Below are positions 7,529 to 19,034 of a DNA stretch of 64,000 nucleotides, piece after piece. Below the pieces are notes generated by a model. That model was not told where the DNA came from and searched no databases. It worked only from the letters and a program-made list of their open reading frames with translations. Source of the stretch: Pirellulaceae bacterium (GTDB lineage: Bacteria; Planctomycetota; Planctomycetia; Pirellulales; Pirellulaceae); contig BPJU01000016.1 of the NCBI GenBank assembly GCA_026004775.1, positions 87,997 through 151,996 of the forward strand. The letters run 5' to 3'. Both the position numbers and the translations under genes were made by a program. The first letter of the stretch is position 1, and each line of letters starts with the position of its first letter.

Positions 7529-8638
7529 ATGTCCTTGGCCATCCCTGTAACCAAACCGCCGCGGCGAACCAGCCGTTGGATTACCTGGTCGCTGGCGCTG
7601 GTGGCCTGCCTTCTGGCAGCCGTCGTAGGCGGCCCCTGGATCAAGCACTACGCACTACAGCTTTGGCAGCACTTCGTGCCCTCCGATCAAATCACCATCG
7701 TTCAAGACCTTGGATTCCTTCTCATCGAATCTCCCAACGACGCCCGGGGAACGAGCGAACCACCCCGCATCGCTCATTCTTTTACCGTCGAAAATCCATC
7801 GGCTGACCAACCACTGGTGTTGGTGCTCGAGAAACGCTCTTGCGGTTGCCTCTCGGTAAAACAACCCGATCCGATCCCACCCAGAGGCACCGCACGCATT
7901 GAGCTGGCCTTTTCGCCGAGTGGGCAATCCGAAGTGCGAAGCGAACTGGTGAGCTTCAAGACCAATCGGGACCGGCCGAGACTGATTACGCTGGTTCTCA
8001 AGGCGCACACGCTGCCCCGCGTGGAATTCGTGGGGCCGCGACGCTGCTATATCCCGTATGGCGGCCCATATCGCGTGGAGGCGGTCCTTCGCTATCACAG
8101 TGCGACCCGACAGGCGCCGGCCGCCACACAACTGTTTTGCGACCCGCCGCAGGGCACCCCGCAATGGACCGGTCCATGGCAGACCGAAAAACTGGCTAAC
8201 AACCTGTATCGCCATTCGCGCCGGTTTGCACTGAACCTCGAGGAAAGCGCCGTAAATACTCTCATTACGGGTGGTGCACTTTTTCCGGAATTGCTCGTCA
8301 AGTTTCCCGACCGAAACTACCGGTTTCCCATAGAAATCAGCAGCAATCCGCCGCTCCGCGTTTCGCCTCGAGCGCTCTTTTTGACCGATGCGACTCCTAC
8401 TCCCATCGAAATCGCCGCCGACCATCCGTTTCGCATCCGGCACGTCAGCGATTCACTTCAACTGCTGGAATGCAACGTGGATAACGACGAGCCGAACCAG
8501 GTTCACACGCTACATGTAGCATTGGCGAAGCCGCCGGAGGATAATGTTGCAGAGACGCTGCTGTCGGTGGAACTCGATGGATTAGACGTCCCGAAAGTAA
8601 CGTTACCGGTCTATGCTTTTGGTCCCAGTGGCAAGTGA
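7529..8638 (+). CDS. DUF1573-type membrane-anchored protein, cassette copy 2
   Basis: The 369-residue protein has an N-terminal membrane segment (about residues 16-36) and a DUF1573 (Ig-like) domain with KRSCGCLSV at about residue 105. Further beta-rich regions of about 200 residues follow. DUF1573 proteins are common in planctomycetes, usually exported, with no settled function. ATG 7529 follows AAAAGGTG. It is the intact version of the truncated gene at 846-1556. Its stop overlaps the GTG start of the glycosyltransferase. Confidence 0.8.
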   Translation: MSLAIPVTKPPRRTSRWITWSLALVACLLAAVVGGPWIKHYALQLWQHFVPSDQITIVQDLGFLLIESPNDARGTSEPPRIAHSFTVENPSADQPLVLVLEKRSCGCLSVKQPDPIPPRGTARIELAFSPSGQSEVRSELVSFKTNRDRPRLITLVLKAHTLPRVEFVGPRRCYIPYGGPYRVEAVLRYHSATRQAPAATQLFCDPPQGTPQWTGPWQTEKLANNLYRHSRRFALNLEESAVNTLITGGALFPELLVKFPDRNYRFPIEISSNPPLRVSPRALFLTDATPTPIEIAADHPFRIRHVSDSLQLLECNVDNDEPNQVHTLHVALAKPPEDNVAETLLSVELDGLDVPKVTLPVYAFGPSGK

Positions 8639-9600
8639 ATACCGTCCTCCTTATGACTGCTCCCAGTTCTGCTCCGGCGGGTTCGCCCGAAGTGTTGGAC
8701 GTGTCGATACTGATACCGGCCTACAACGAAGCGGAGGGAATTGCGCGCGTCATAGGTGAGGTGCACGCGGCAGTAAGTCGGTGGGCGGGGACGAGCGAAG
8801 TAATCGTGGTCGACGACGGGTCGAGTGATCGGACGCGCGAGCTTGCCGCAGCGCTGCCGTGCCGCGTGCTTGTTCAGCCGGTGCGCCGCGGCTATGGCGC
8901 GGCGATCAAGTTGGGGTTGCTCCATGGTTGCGGGCGCTACGTGGCTATTCTGGATGCCGACGGCAGTTACTCGGCAGATGACCTGGCCAAATTACTGCAA
9001 CACATTCCCCGGTGGGATATGGTAAGCGGGGTGCGTGATCGAGAATGGGGAAGCTGGGCGCCGGCGCGGCGGCTGGTCAAGTGGTTACTCGGCTTCATTG
9101 CCCAGTGGGGCACCGGCCGCCCTATCCGCGACCCGAATAGCGGGTTGAAAGTTTTTCGTCGCGACGTGGCTTCTGCTCTTGCTTCGTGGCTGCCGGACGG
9201 CTTTTCGTGCTCGACCAGTCTTCTGATGGGATTCCTCGCCTGCGGCTACTCGGTGCATTACGAACCGATTCACTACCGGCCGCGGGTGGGCAGGTCGAAA
9301 TTCCGGCCGCTGCGGGATTCCTGGAACTATCTTCGGGTAGTGATGCGGTTTATCCATGCCTTCCGCCCGTGGAGGCTCTACCTGCCGCTGGCTAGCGCTG
9401 CATGTGTCGTGGCACTCGCCGTGGAAATGCTCCCGGCTGACCTTTGGCTGTTGCGGCGAATGGCACGTCTGGCGCTACTCGGCTTGGCCGTTGCAGCGTT
9501 AGTCGTGGGGGCCTGGCAACAGCGGCACGCCCGCCGGAATCTGCAACGGATCCGGTTGGCGGTAGAAGCCGCCGAGAAGAGCCATGCCCACGAAGGGTAA
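8635..9600 (+). CDS. Family 2 glycosyltransferase (polyprenyl-phosphate mannosyltransferase-like)
   Basis: The N-terminal 220 residues form a GT-A fold glycosyltransferase: VSILIPAYNEAEGI opens the domain, VVDDGSSD binds the nucleotide sugar, and DADGSY carries the metal-binding D-x-D. This type resembles dolichyl- or undecaprenyl-phosphate mannose/glucose synthases, which load a sugar on a lipid carrier at the cytoplasmic membrane. Two hydrophobic segments near the C-terminus (about residues 248-262 and 278-296) suggest membrane anchoring. The GTG at 8635 overlaps the upstream stop; ATG 8653 is an alternative start. The substrate cannot be told from sequence. Confidence 0.88.
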   Translation: MNTVLLMTAPSSAPAGSPEVLDVSILIPAYNEAEGIARVIGEVHAAVSRWAGTSEVIVVDDGSSDRTRELAAALPCRVLVQPVRRGYGAAIKLGLLHGCGRYVAILDADGSYSADDLAKLLQHIPRWDMVSGVRDREWGSWAPARRLVKWLLGFIAQWGTGRPIRDPNSGLKVFRRDVASALASWLPDGFSCSTSLLMGFLACGYSVHYEPIHYRPRVGRSKFRPLRDSWNYLRVVMRFIHAFRPWRLYLPLASAACVVALAVEMLPADLWLLRRMARLALLGLAVAALVVGAWQQRHARRNLQRIRLAVEAAEKSHAHEG

Positions 9601-9819
9601 GATAGCGGCAGCAGGGACTGGTGCCGACCCGGTGCTGCCACCACGCTGACTCGCTGAATGGGTCATCTCGATCGGGAAGTATACGGACCTCCACCGATGG
9701 CCAGCAGGAACTTTTTTTTGCGGGACGGAATGTGATAGACTAGCGACAGTGTCGCCGCGGCGACAACGGCTTTCTCCTTTTTGCTGTTTGTAGATGGTCG
9801 TTAACACAGGGGTGGTTCT

Positions 9820-10815
9820 ATGTCATGCCAGACGAGCTTTTCAGGCGGTGTGATGAAAAGGCTGCGAGGTGGTTTTACTTTGGTGGAGATGTTGGTAGTT
9901 ATTTCGATCATTGGGTTGTTGATCGCTTTGAGTTTACCAGCCATTCAGGCGGTGCGCGAGAATGCTCGGGCCACTCAGTGCAAGAACCATTTGAAGCAAC
10001 TGGGTTTGGCGGCTCAGATTCATGTGGAACAGCGGCGCGTATTTCCGACGAATGGGTGGGGATTTCGCTGGGTAGGCGATCCGGACCGCGGTGCGGGACT
10101 GGATCAGCCGGGCGGGTGGGTGTTCAACATTTTGCCGTATATCGAGCAGGAAAACCTTCATCAACTGGCTTTTCGGCAACCACCCAGCCAAAAGATGGCA
10201 GCCATGCAGCAGATGATGGAAACTCCCGTGCCGCTGCTTTACTGTCCCAGTCGCCGGTCGCCCAGTTTGGGGACTTATCTGGGGCAGTTTCCGTTGCACA
10301 ATGCGCCCATGCTTCCTCAGACCGCCAAGTGTGATTACGCGGGCAACGGCGGCGATGAAGCGATGCAGAACATTCCTGGGCCGGACAGCACCGATCCGGC
10401 CGTAGTGCGTTCCTATGCTTGGCCGAATCCGTTATCTTATACGGGCATTTTTTACCCGCGGAGCATCACTTCGCCGGCAGACGTGCGGGACGGCATGAGT
10501 AATACGTACTTGATTGGGGAAAAGAACGTCAGAATGGACGTCGCGTCAATCACCGACCCGCGGGAGCGGGATATAGGGGATGACCAAGTGGCTTATGTAG
10601 GCGATGACACGGATATTCGCCGGTTTACGCATTCTCCGCCGCTTCCGGATCAGTTCGGTCAGGAGGCTGCGTTGGTCTTTGGGAGTTCGCACCGGCGCGC
10701 CTGCCACTTCGTCTTTTGCGACGGCGCAGTGCACGCGATTTCGTTCGACATCGACCCTGAGGTCCACAAGCGGTTGGGCAATCGCCGGGACGGAAAGCCG
10801 GTCGGGGAGTTTTGA
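9820..10815 (+). CDS. DUF1559 prepilin-like protein
   Basis: The N-terminus carries the type IV pilin-like cleavage/methylation motif ([19 protein letters not shown]), so a prepilin peptidase should process it before the F. The first 25 residues after cleavage form the hydrophobic helix, followed by [20 protein letters not shown], characteristic of the planctomycete DUF1559 family. The C-terminal block [17 protein letters not shown] contains the family's H...DG motif. The protein is 331 residues from ATG 9820; ATG 9853, directly before the motif, is equally possible. The family is greatly expanded in planctomycetes. Individual roles are unknown. Confidence 0.92.
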   Translation: MSCQTSFSGGVMKRLRGGFTLVEMLVVISIIGLLIALSLPAIQAVRENARATQCKNHLKQLGLAAQIHVEQRRVFPTNGWGFRWVGDPDRGAGLDQPGGWVFNILPYIEQENLHQLAFRQPPSQKMAAMQQMMETPVPLLYCPSRRSPSLGTYLGQFPLHNAPMLPQTAKCDYAGNGGDEAMQNIPGPDSTDPAVVRSYAWPNPLSYTGIFYPRSITSPADVRDGMSNTYLIGEKNVRMDVASITDPRERDIGDDQVAYVGDDTDIRRFTHSPPLPDQFGQEAALVFGSSHRRACHFVFCDGAVHAISFDIDPEVHKRLGNRRDGKPVGEF

Positions 10816-11060
10816 TCCAGCAAGCTGTTGCGTCTTGGAATACGGCACGGGAAAAATTTTAGCAGGGGTTTGCCCACAATCGGTCCCAATTGAGGAGTTC
10901 GTGAGGCTCGGCGTTTCCGGCCGAATGACGCTTGGGCTCTGCTTTGGTACTGATCGTCCCGCCGGGTCCTGCTGGCTCGCTTTGAGTAACCGCGAGTTTT
11001 TGGCTGTTGCCGAGCCAGAGGGTGTTGTTTAAAATCTGAGTTTTTGGTGTATTTTGGGAT

Positions 11061-11081
11061 GCTGCTTTTTTGGGAAGCAGC
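11061..11081 (+). other. Small hairpin in the ilvB leader
   Basis: GCTGCTT and AAGCAGC form a 7-bp stem with a 7-base loop, 79 bases before the ilvB start. The leader from 10816 to 11159 holds no gene that I can support. A regulatory role is unproven, and no run of branched-chain amino acid codons is obvious. Confidence 0.25.
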
Positions 11082-11159
11082 GTGTGGCTGAAATTGTTTC
11101 GTCTTGGCGGCGACATGGTACCCGCAGGCGATGGGTGTTATTCAAGACAGGAGTACCGG

Positions 11160-12926
11160 ATGACCTCGGCTCGGACGGCAACCCCGACAGGCGTGATGAG
11201 TGGGGCGGACATTGTGGTCCAATCGCTCGTCAATCACGGGGTGGAGGTCGTCTTTGCGTATCCGGGCGGGGCGAGCATGCCGCTGCACCAGTCGCTGGTT
11301 CGGTATGCGGACAGGATTCGCACTGTGCTGCCCCGGCACGAGCAAGGCGGCGGCTTCGCCGCTCAAGGCTATGCACGCTCTACCGGCAGGCCTGGAGTCT
11401 GTATGGCCACCAGCGGTCCGGGAGCTACCAACCTGGTGACGGCCATCGCCGATGCCAAGATGGACAGCATTCCCCTGATTGCGATCACTGGCCAGGTGCC
11501 GACCAAGAACATAGGGACCGATGCGTTTCAGGAGACGCCGATTGTCGAGGTTTGTCGGGGGATCACCAAGCATCATTATTTGGTGACGAACATCCACGAT
11601 TTGCCTCGCGTGATGCGGGAAGCCTTCTATATTGCGACCACGGGGCGTCCCGGCCCGGTATTGATCGATCTGCCGAAGGACGTGCAATTGGACACGGCAG
11701 CAGTCGATTGGGACGTTCCCATGGATCTTCCCGGTTACGACGTGGAATCTCGCAAGGCCGCTCCCGAGCAGATCAAACAGATCGCCGCGGCGATCAAGCT
11801 GTCGCGCCGGCCGGTGATCTACGCGGGAGGTGGGATCATCTCGGCGGGGGCCAGTGAGGAGTTGCGGCGTTTCGCCCACAAGACCGGCATTCCCGTTGCG
11901 CTGACTGTGATGGGACTGGGGGCTTTTCCCAGCGACGACCCGCTCTGCCTGGATATGCTCGGCATGCACGGCAGCGTCTATGCCAACTGGGCGGTGCGGG
12001 ACTGTGACCTGCTGCTGGCTCTGGGTGTTCGCTTCGATGACCGTGTCACCGGTAAAGTGGAAGCGTTCGCTCGGCACGCGAAAATCGTGCATATCGATAT
12101 CGACCCGTCGGAGCTGAACAAGAACAAAGAGGCCCACATTCCGGTCTGTAGTGATGTAAAGTACGCGTTGACGGAACTGAACCGCATTGTGGAGCCGAAA
12201 CCGGAAATCGAGCCATGGGTACGGCAATGCCAAGAGTGGAAAGCCCAGTATCCATTCCGCTATGACGAGCAGTTTGACGGGATTCTCCAGCAGCACGCGA
12301 TTGCCGAACTGTCTCGGCTGACGGCCGACCGCAAGACGATCATTACGGTGGGCGTGGGCCAGCACCAGATGTGGGCGGCTCAGTTCTACAAGTTCCGCCA
12401 TCCGCGCCGCTGGCTTTCCAGCAGCGGCCTTGGGTCGATGGGGTTCGGCTTACCGGCTGCATTGGGCGCCCAAGTGGCGCATCCGGACGCGTTGGTGGTG
12501 GATATCGACGGCGATGGCAGCTTCTTGATGAATATCCAGGAATTGGCCACCTGCTACTGCGAATCGTTGCCGGTCAAAGTGTTGCTGTTGAACAACCAGC
12601 ATTTGGGCATGGTGGTTCAGTGGGAAGACCGCTTCATGCAGGGCGTGCGCGCCCATACCTATTTGGGGCCGGTACATCATGCTGAAGCCCGCGGGCAAGG
12701 TCGGGGACCGTACGTCGAGGAGCGGTATCCGGATTTCGTCACCATCGCCAAAGGATTCGGATGTGGTGCGGCTTCGATCCGCCGCAAGGCCGACCTGGTT
12801 CCGGCTCTGGAAGAGATGATCCGCTATCAGGGGCCATACGTACTGGACGTGGAGGTACCGTATCAGGAGCACGTTCTGCCGATGATTCCGTCCGGCAAGA
12901 CGGTCGACGACATGATTTTGGAGTAG
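11160..12926 (+). CDS. ilvB: Acetolactate synthase large subunit
   Basis: The enzyme joins two pyruvates, or pyruvate and 2-oxobutyrate, in the first common step of valine, leucine and isoleucine synthesis, using thiamine diphosphate, FAD and magnesium. The 588 residues show the three-domain layout: the N-terminal domain with the catalytic glutamate in [16 protein letters not shown] (about residue 60), the FAD-binding middle domain, and the C-terminal diphosphate motif GDGSFLMN with [11 protein letters not shown] (about residues 450-485). ATG 11160 has AGGAG eight bases upstream; an in-frame start at 11070 is unlikely. No regulatory subunit (ilvN) lies beside it. Confidence 0.93.
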   Translation: MTSARTATPTGVMSGADIVVQSLVNHGVEVVFAYPGGASMPLHQSLVRYADRIRTVLPRHEQGGGFAAQGYARSTGRPGVCMATSGPGATNLVTAIADAKMDSIPLIAITGQVPTKNIGTDAFQETPIVEVCRGITKHHYLVTNIHDLPRVMREAFYIATTGRPGPVLIDLPKDVQLDTAAVDWDVPMDLPGYDVESRKAAPEQIKQIAAAIKLSRRPVIYAGGGIISAGASEELRRFAHKTGIPVALTVMGLGAFPSDDPLCLDMLGMHGSVYANWAVRDCDLLLALGVRFDDRVTGKVEAFARHAKIVHIDIDPSELNKNKEAHIPVCSDVKYALTELNRIVEPKPEIEPWVRQCQEWKAQYPFRYDEQFDGILQQHAIAELSRLTADRKTIITVGVGQHQMWAAQFYKFRHPRRWLSSSGLGSMGFGLPAALGAQVAHPDALVVDIDGDGSFLMNIQELATCYCESLPVKVLLLNNQHLGMVVQWEDRFMQGVRAHTYLGPVHHAEARGQGRGPYVEERYPDFVTIAKGFGCGAASIRRKADLVPALEEMIRYQGPYVLDVEVPYQEHVLPMIPSGKTVDDMILE

Positions 12927-12976
12927 TCGACCGGCAGGCTCCCGCTTGGTAGAGTTTTTCGGTAAAATCTGGCAGT

Positions 12977-14177
12977 TTGGCGGTACTCCCTGTGGCCGTG
13001 GCGGAGCAGTTGCGAGAGATCGGCCTGGGAGTGGCGAGCCGACAGGAATTTGCCGGAGAGGATGGCGCGGGCGTGATCACGGTGGGCGTGGGGGAGTTTC
13101 TGATCGAGTTTCCGGGAGCAGCTCCAGCCGATCTGCTGCCTGACCATACGGGTCTGGTGCGGCCCGAACCATGGGGGTATATCGGCGACGATCAAACGGC
13201 ACTGGTTCGGGTGGCTGCTCGGCGAGTGGGCTGAGCGCGAACCGGCGTTCCGACTGCTGGTGGTGACCGGTCCGCCAGGAAACGGCCGATCGTTATTGGC
13301 TCATGGGGCGGCCCGGTTGATGTCGGCAGCGGCCAGGCGGCGGGTTCCGGTGCTTTCCGGAGCTGGTTTCTCGCGGGCGTGTGGTTTAGCGGTCGAGACC
13401 AATTCGCTGGCGGAGTTTCGGCGGCGGTTGCGGAACCAACCGGCGCTGGTAATCGATGACGTGCACCGTGCCGGCCGTTCGCGGTTGGCTCAGGAAGAGC
13501 TGCTGTTTTTGTTGGACAGTTTCGAGGCCCGCGGGCTACCGGTCGTAGTTACTCGGCCTGCCGACCAGTTCTTTCAAGGTTCTGTGGCAGCGGCGTTGGA
13601 GAGCCGCCTGGCGGGTGGTTTATCGATTCGGTTGTTCCGTCCCGCCTCGGCCGGCCTTGCGTTGTTAGCCCGGTGGACGGCCATGCGAGCCGGCTGCGAC
13701 TTGCCTGAGGAGGTGTCGCGTTCGCTGGTGCAAGCCTTCCTGAATGGGCGGCGAGGCCCACTGGAGCGGGTCAGTTCCACCGCTGAGTTTCTCGAGTTCT
13801 TGGTGGGGTATTTGCGGCGGCTGCTGGTCGAGCGTCTTCCGCCGGCAGAAGTACTCAACCGGTACCAGCAGTTTGGCCGACCGGCTCGTCCCACGATCCG
13901 AGCGGTCGCCGAGCGAGTGGCTCGCATTTTCCAGGTGGGCGTTTCCGAGCTGCGGGGCCCAAGCCGCCGCAGGCAACTGGCAACGGCTCGCCGTATCGCG
14001 ATGTACCTGGCACACCAACTTTGCGGCAAAACACTCCAGCAGGTAGGGGCCTATTTCGACGGCAGAGACCATACAACGGTGTTGTATGCGTGCCGGCAAG
14101 TGGAAAAGCTGCTCGGTTCCGACACACAGCTTGAAGAGCTTGTGTGCCGGATAACGCGGGAGTTATTGGAGTCGTGA
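12977..14177 (+). CDS. dnaA: Chromosomal replication initiator DnaA, frameshifted
   Basis: The C-terminal domain IV is diagnostic: RRRQLATARRIAMYLAHQL and GRDHTTVLYACRQVE bind DnaA boxes. The AAA+ domain has Walker B ALVIDDVH, but its Walker A reads GPPGNGRS with arginine where lysine is expected. The start of the AAA+ module (YIGDDQTALVRVAARR, matching the usual FV.G..N..A...A..V) is in another frame (12977-13234). The two frames join if one G is removed from the run at 13228-13230; as written a TGA follows at 13232. No recognisable domain I is present, so the whole chain is about 400 residues. dnaN, dciA and gyrB downstream support the assignment. The exact start is uncertain. Confidence 0.85.
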
Positions 14178-14540
14178 ACTGGATGGGAAGGTGTGGATCG
14201 TCACAACGGGTTGCGATTGCGGAAAAACTGTCGATTACACGTCGACACCATGGCGATAACCGGTCATTCCTCGGGGAACTAGCCGGCAGCCAAAACAGGA
14301 GATGTTGGCGGATTCGGAATTGCTCAACCGACGCGCGCCAGCCAATCGACAAGTTTTTCCAGAACGGTTTGTAGATGGCCATTCACTACAACACGTTGTC
14401 ATCGAATAGGTTAGGTCCAATTTGATCGGATTCGGCATCGGTCGGTCGCCGCAGACGAATTACTACGAGAATAAATGACGGGACTGATATACAGAGTCGA
14501 AGCAACAGGTTGTACTGGTGCGCAATGAAGGAATTGATCA
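14178..14540 (+). other. dnaA-dnaN intergenic region, possible origin
   Basis: This 363-base gap between dnaA and dnaN is a usual location for a bacterial replication origin. I find no perfect TTATCCACA box. Only two 7/9 matches are visible, TGTGGATCG at 14192-14200 and TTTTCCAGA near 14354. There is no strong A/T-rich unwinding tract. An origin role rests on gene context only. Confidence 0.3.
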
Positions 14541-15728
14541 ATGGAAGTAGTTTTTGATCGGCAGCAACTGTCGGAGGCTCTCGGGGCGGCCAGCGCAATT
14601 GCATCGCTTGTAGGTCGGGAAAACAAGCTGCTCCAGAATTTTGTAAAACTTTTCGTGCGACCGGACCGTTCGTATTTGTGGGCCACCAGCGTGATCCATT
14701 CGATCCGCATCGCGGTTCCAACCGTTGAAGTTGTACGTCCCGGGGTCGCCTTGCTGCCGATTGGTGAGGTTGGTGCAATTGTGCGCGAGAACCCGGACGA
14801 GCGGCTGAAACTGGAGGTTTCGGGCAGCATACTGCACATATCCGGGCAGAATACTTATCAATTCCCGTTTCCCGATCCGGATGAGTACCCGAATCCGCCC
14901 GGCCTGGAGAAGGGTGCCGGTGTGGGCGACGATTCTGGTGGCGATCTGGAAGGGCTGGCGGCGGCCGAAGTGCCGGCGGTTCCGGAAACGACACATGAGA
15001 CGAATGCGAGGTTGTTGTCCGAGCTGATCCGGCGGACGTGCTACGCGGCGGACGTCGAAAGCAGCCGCTATGCGTTGGGCGGCGTGTTTTTCGAATTCCA
15101 CCCAAACCGGTTGGTGGCGGTAGCCACAGATGCGCGGCGATTGGCGAAGATGGAGGTGCCGTGTGAAGCAGTGGCGGCGGACGCCGAACAGGTGAAAACG
15201 GCTCTGGTTCCGAGTAAGGCACTGGAGGTGCTTCAGCGAGTGCTCGCCACGTACGATGGTCCGATTCGCATTGGGACAGGTGAACGCAATGTGGCGTTTA
15301 CCAGTGACAAGTTCGAAGTGGCGCTAATGCAGTTGGAGGGGCGGTTTCCCAAGTGGCGGGAGGTTTTGGAGCGATTGCAGCCGGGTCAGGCGTTGGAGTT
15401 GGTTGCGGGTAGTTTCCTGGCGGCGGTCCGGCAGGCGGCGATCGTTTGCACGGCTGAGAGCAAAGGGCTCTCGTTTAATCTCTCGGAGGGTGAACTGAGG
15501 ATCCAGGCCACGTCGGAAGCGGGTGCTACATCGCACGTACGTATGCCGGTCAGCTACAGTGGGCCGAATGTGGAAGTGACGTTGGACGCGAAGTTTGTCA
15601 CTGATTTCCTGCGGTTGTTGGATCCGATGGCGGTGGTGACATTCGAAGTGGTCAGCCGCGACAGTCCTACGGTTTTTCGGACGTCGGATGAGTACCTGTA
15701 TCTGGTGATGCCGATGTCGCGCAGGTGA
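14541..15728 (+). CDS. dnaN: DNA polymerase III beta subunit (sliding clamp)
   Basis: The 395-residue protein forms the ring clamp that holds the polymerase on DNA. Length and layout of three similar domains fit the family. The conserved C-terminal end EYLYLVMPMSRR, which contributes to the protein-binding pocket, is present. A linker rich in glycine, glutamate and alanine (about residues 125-150) between domains 1 and 2 is longer than usual. It lies between dnaA and dciA/gyrB, the classical origin arrangement. Confidence 0.93.
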   Translation: MEVVFDRQQLSEALGAASAIASLVGRENKLLQNFVKLFVRPDRSYLWATSVIHSIRIAVPTVEVVRPGVALLPIGEVGAIVRENPDERLKLEVSGSILHISGQNTYQFPFPDPDEYPNPPGLEKGAGVGDDSGGDLEGLAAAEVPAVPETTHETNARLLSELIRRTCYAADVESSRYALGGVFFEFHPNRLVAVATDARRLAKMEVPCEAVAADAEQVKTALVPSKALEVLQRVLATYDGPIRIGTGERNVAFTSDKFEVALMQLEGRFPKWREVLERLQPGQALELVAGSFLAAVRQAAIVCTAESKGLSFNLSEGELRIQATSEAGATSHVRMPVSYSGPNVEVTLDAKFVTDFLRLLDPMAVVTFEVVSRDSPTVFRTSDEYLYLVMPMSRR

Positions 15729-15795
15729 TGCGGCGTTGTCGCAGGGCGGTATCCTGCGGCGGACATGCCGATGGCGCGGGGCATGGAGGGGAGCA

Positions 15796-16173
15796 ATGAG
15801 CGTTGAGCGCTACTTGCAGGAGCGATACCGGCAGTTGCTCAAACAGCAAGCGTATCGTCCGGCCAGACCGCTTTCGCAGGTCCTCCAGCAGCTTCTGGCG
15901 CGGCGGAGTTACGGCAGGCTCTTGTCGCGGCAGCAGTTGGAGCACATTTGGCGGAGTGTGGTGGATGGCCGTTTGGCGGCTGCTTGTCGTCCAGGTGAAC
16001 TGCGCCGCAGCGTACTGACCGTATGGGTAACCGACAGTGCCGTACTCCAGGAACTGACCTTCCAAAAACGGCAAATTCTGGCGAAAATAAAAGCTTTGGC
16101 ACCGGATCTGACGCTTCGGGATCTGATGTTCCGAGTCGATCCGTCGGCTGTCGGTGACGGTAAAGAAGGTTAG
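15796..16173 (+). CDS. dciA: DUF721 protein, DciA-like helicase operator
   Basis: The 125-residue protein matches the DUF721 pattern: a helical N-terminus, [19 protein letters not shown], then [33 protein letters not shown]721 includes DciA, the ancestral partner that helps load the replicative helicase DnaB in bacteria lacking DnaC/DnaI. Its position between dnaN and gyrB supports that role. ATG 15796 is preceded by GGAGGGGAGC; an upstream GTG at 15736 would add an implausible arginine-rich stretch. Confidence 0.8.
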   Translation: MSVERYLQERYRQLLKQQAYRPARPLSQVLQQLLARRSYGRLLSRQQLEHIWRSVVDGRLAAACRPGELRRSVLTVWVTDSAVLQELTFQKRQILAKIKALAPDLTLRDLMFRVDPSAVGDGKEG

Positions 16174-16214
16174 CTCCGAAAAGGAGTTATGTAGCTAATA
16201 TTGGCGAGTACGGA

Positions 16215-18772
<2,558 letters not shown>

Positions 18773-18783
18773 TGCCTAAGCCT

Positions 18784-18913
18784 GTGGCACGGCCGTGTCG
18801 GCCGTGTGGGTCACCCAAGACGCTGGGCAACACCGGTGTGCAACGACCGCCGCCCGCCTAGACCTCCTTTTGATGGAAGGTTGTCTCACCACAGGCAGGG
18901 GACGCCCGTGCCA
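18784..18913 (+). repeat. Inverted-repeat element A, diverged copy
   Basis: The left end GTGGCACGGCCGTG and the right end GACGCCCGTGCCA flank an interior related to the copy at 7369-7499, with GGGTCACCCAAGACGCTGG near the left. It lies just downstream of gyrB. The stretch from 18773 to 19034 contains nothing else that I can identify. Confidence 0.65.
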
Positions 18914-19034
18914 TTGCCACCAGCCCTTGCCCTTTTGGTGCTGCCGTGATCAGCACTTTCGCGTACAATGCCTCAAGGGCTCGGGTGGAAGAGCGTCGGG
19001 TGGGCTCGCATCGTTTCTGTGAAGGGAAAATACC

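Noticed and set aside
7655..8443. Minus-strand frame inside the DUF1573 gene
   Set aside because: It overlaps a conserved coding sequence completely and has no supported start or domain.
11142..12401. Long minus-strand frame inside ilvB
   Set aside because: It is the antisense of a clearly coding gene, has no family resemblance, and reflects GC-rich codon use.
13220..13240. Programmed +1 frameshift at TGA in dnaA, similar to release factor 2
   Set aside because: No CUU-UGA slippery codon or upstream Shine-Dalgarno-like stimulator is present. Similar indels at G runs in gyrB and lutC make a sequencing error more likely.
14178..14540. Cluster of DnaA boxes defining oriC
   Set aside because: Only two 7/9 matches were found, which is near chance expectation for this length.
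14386..15222. Minus-strand frame over dnaN
   Set aside because: It is a shadow of dnaN with proline/arginine-rich composition and no recognisable domain.
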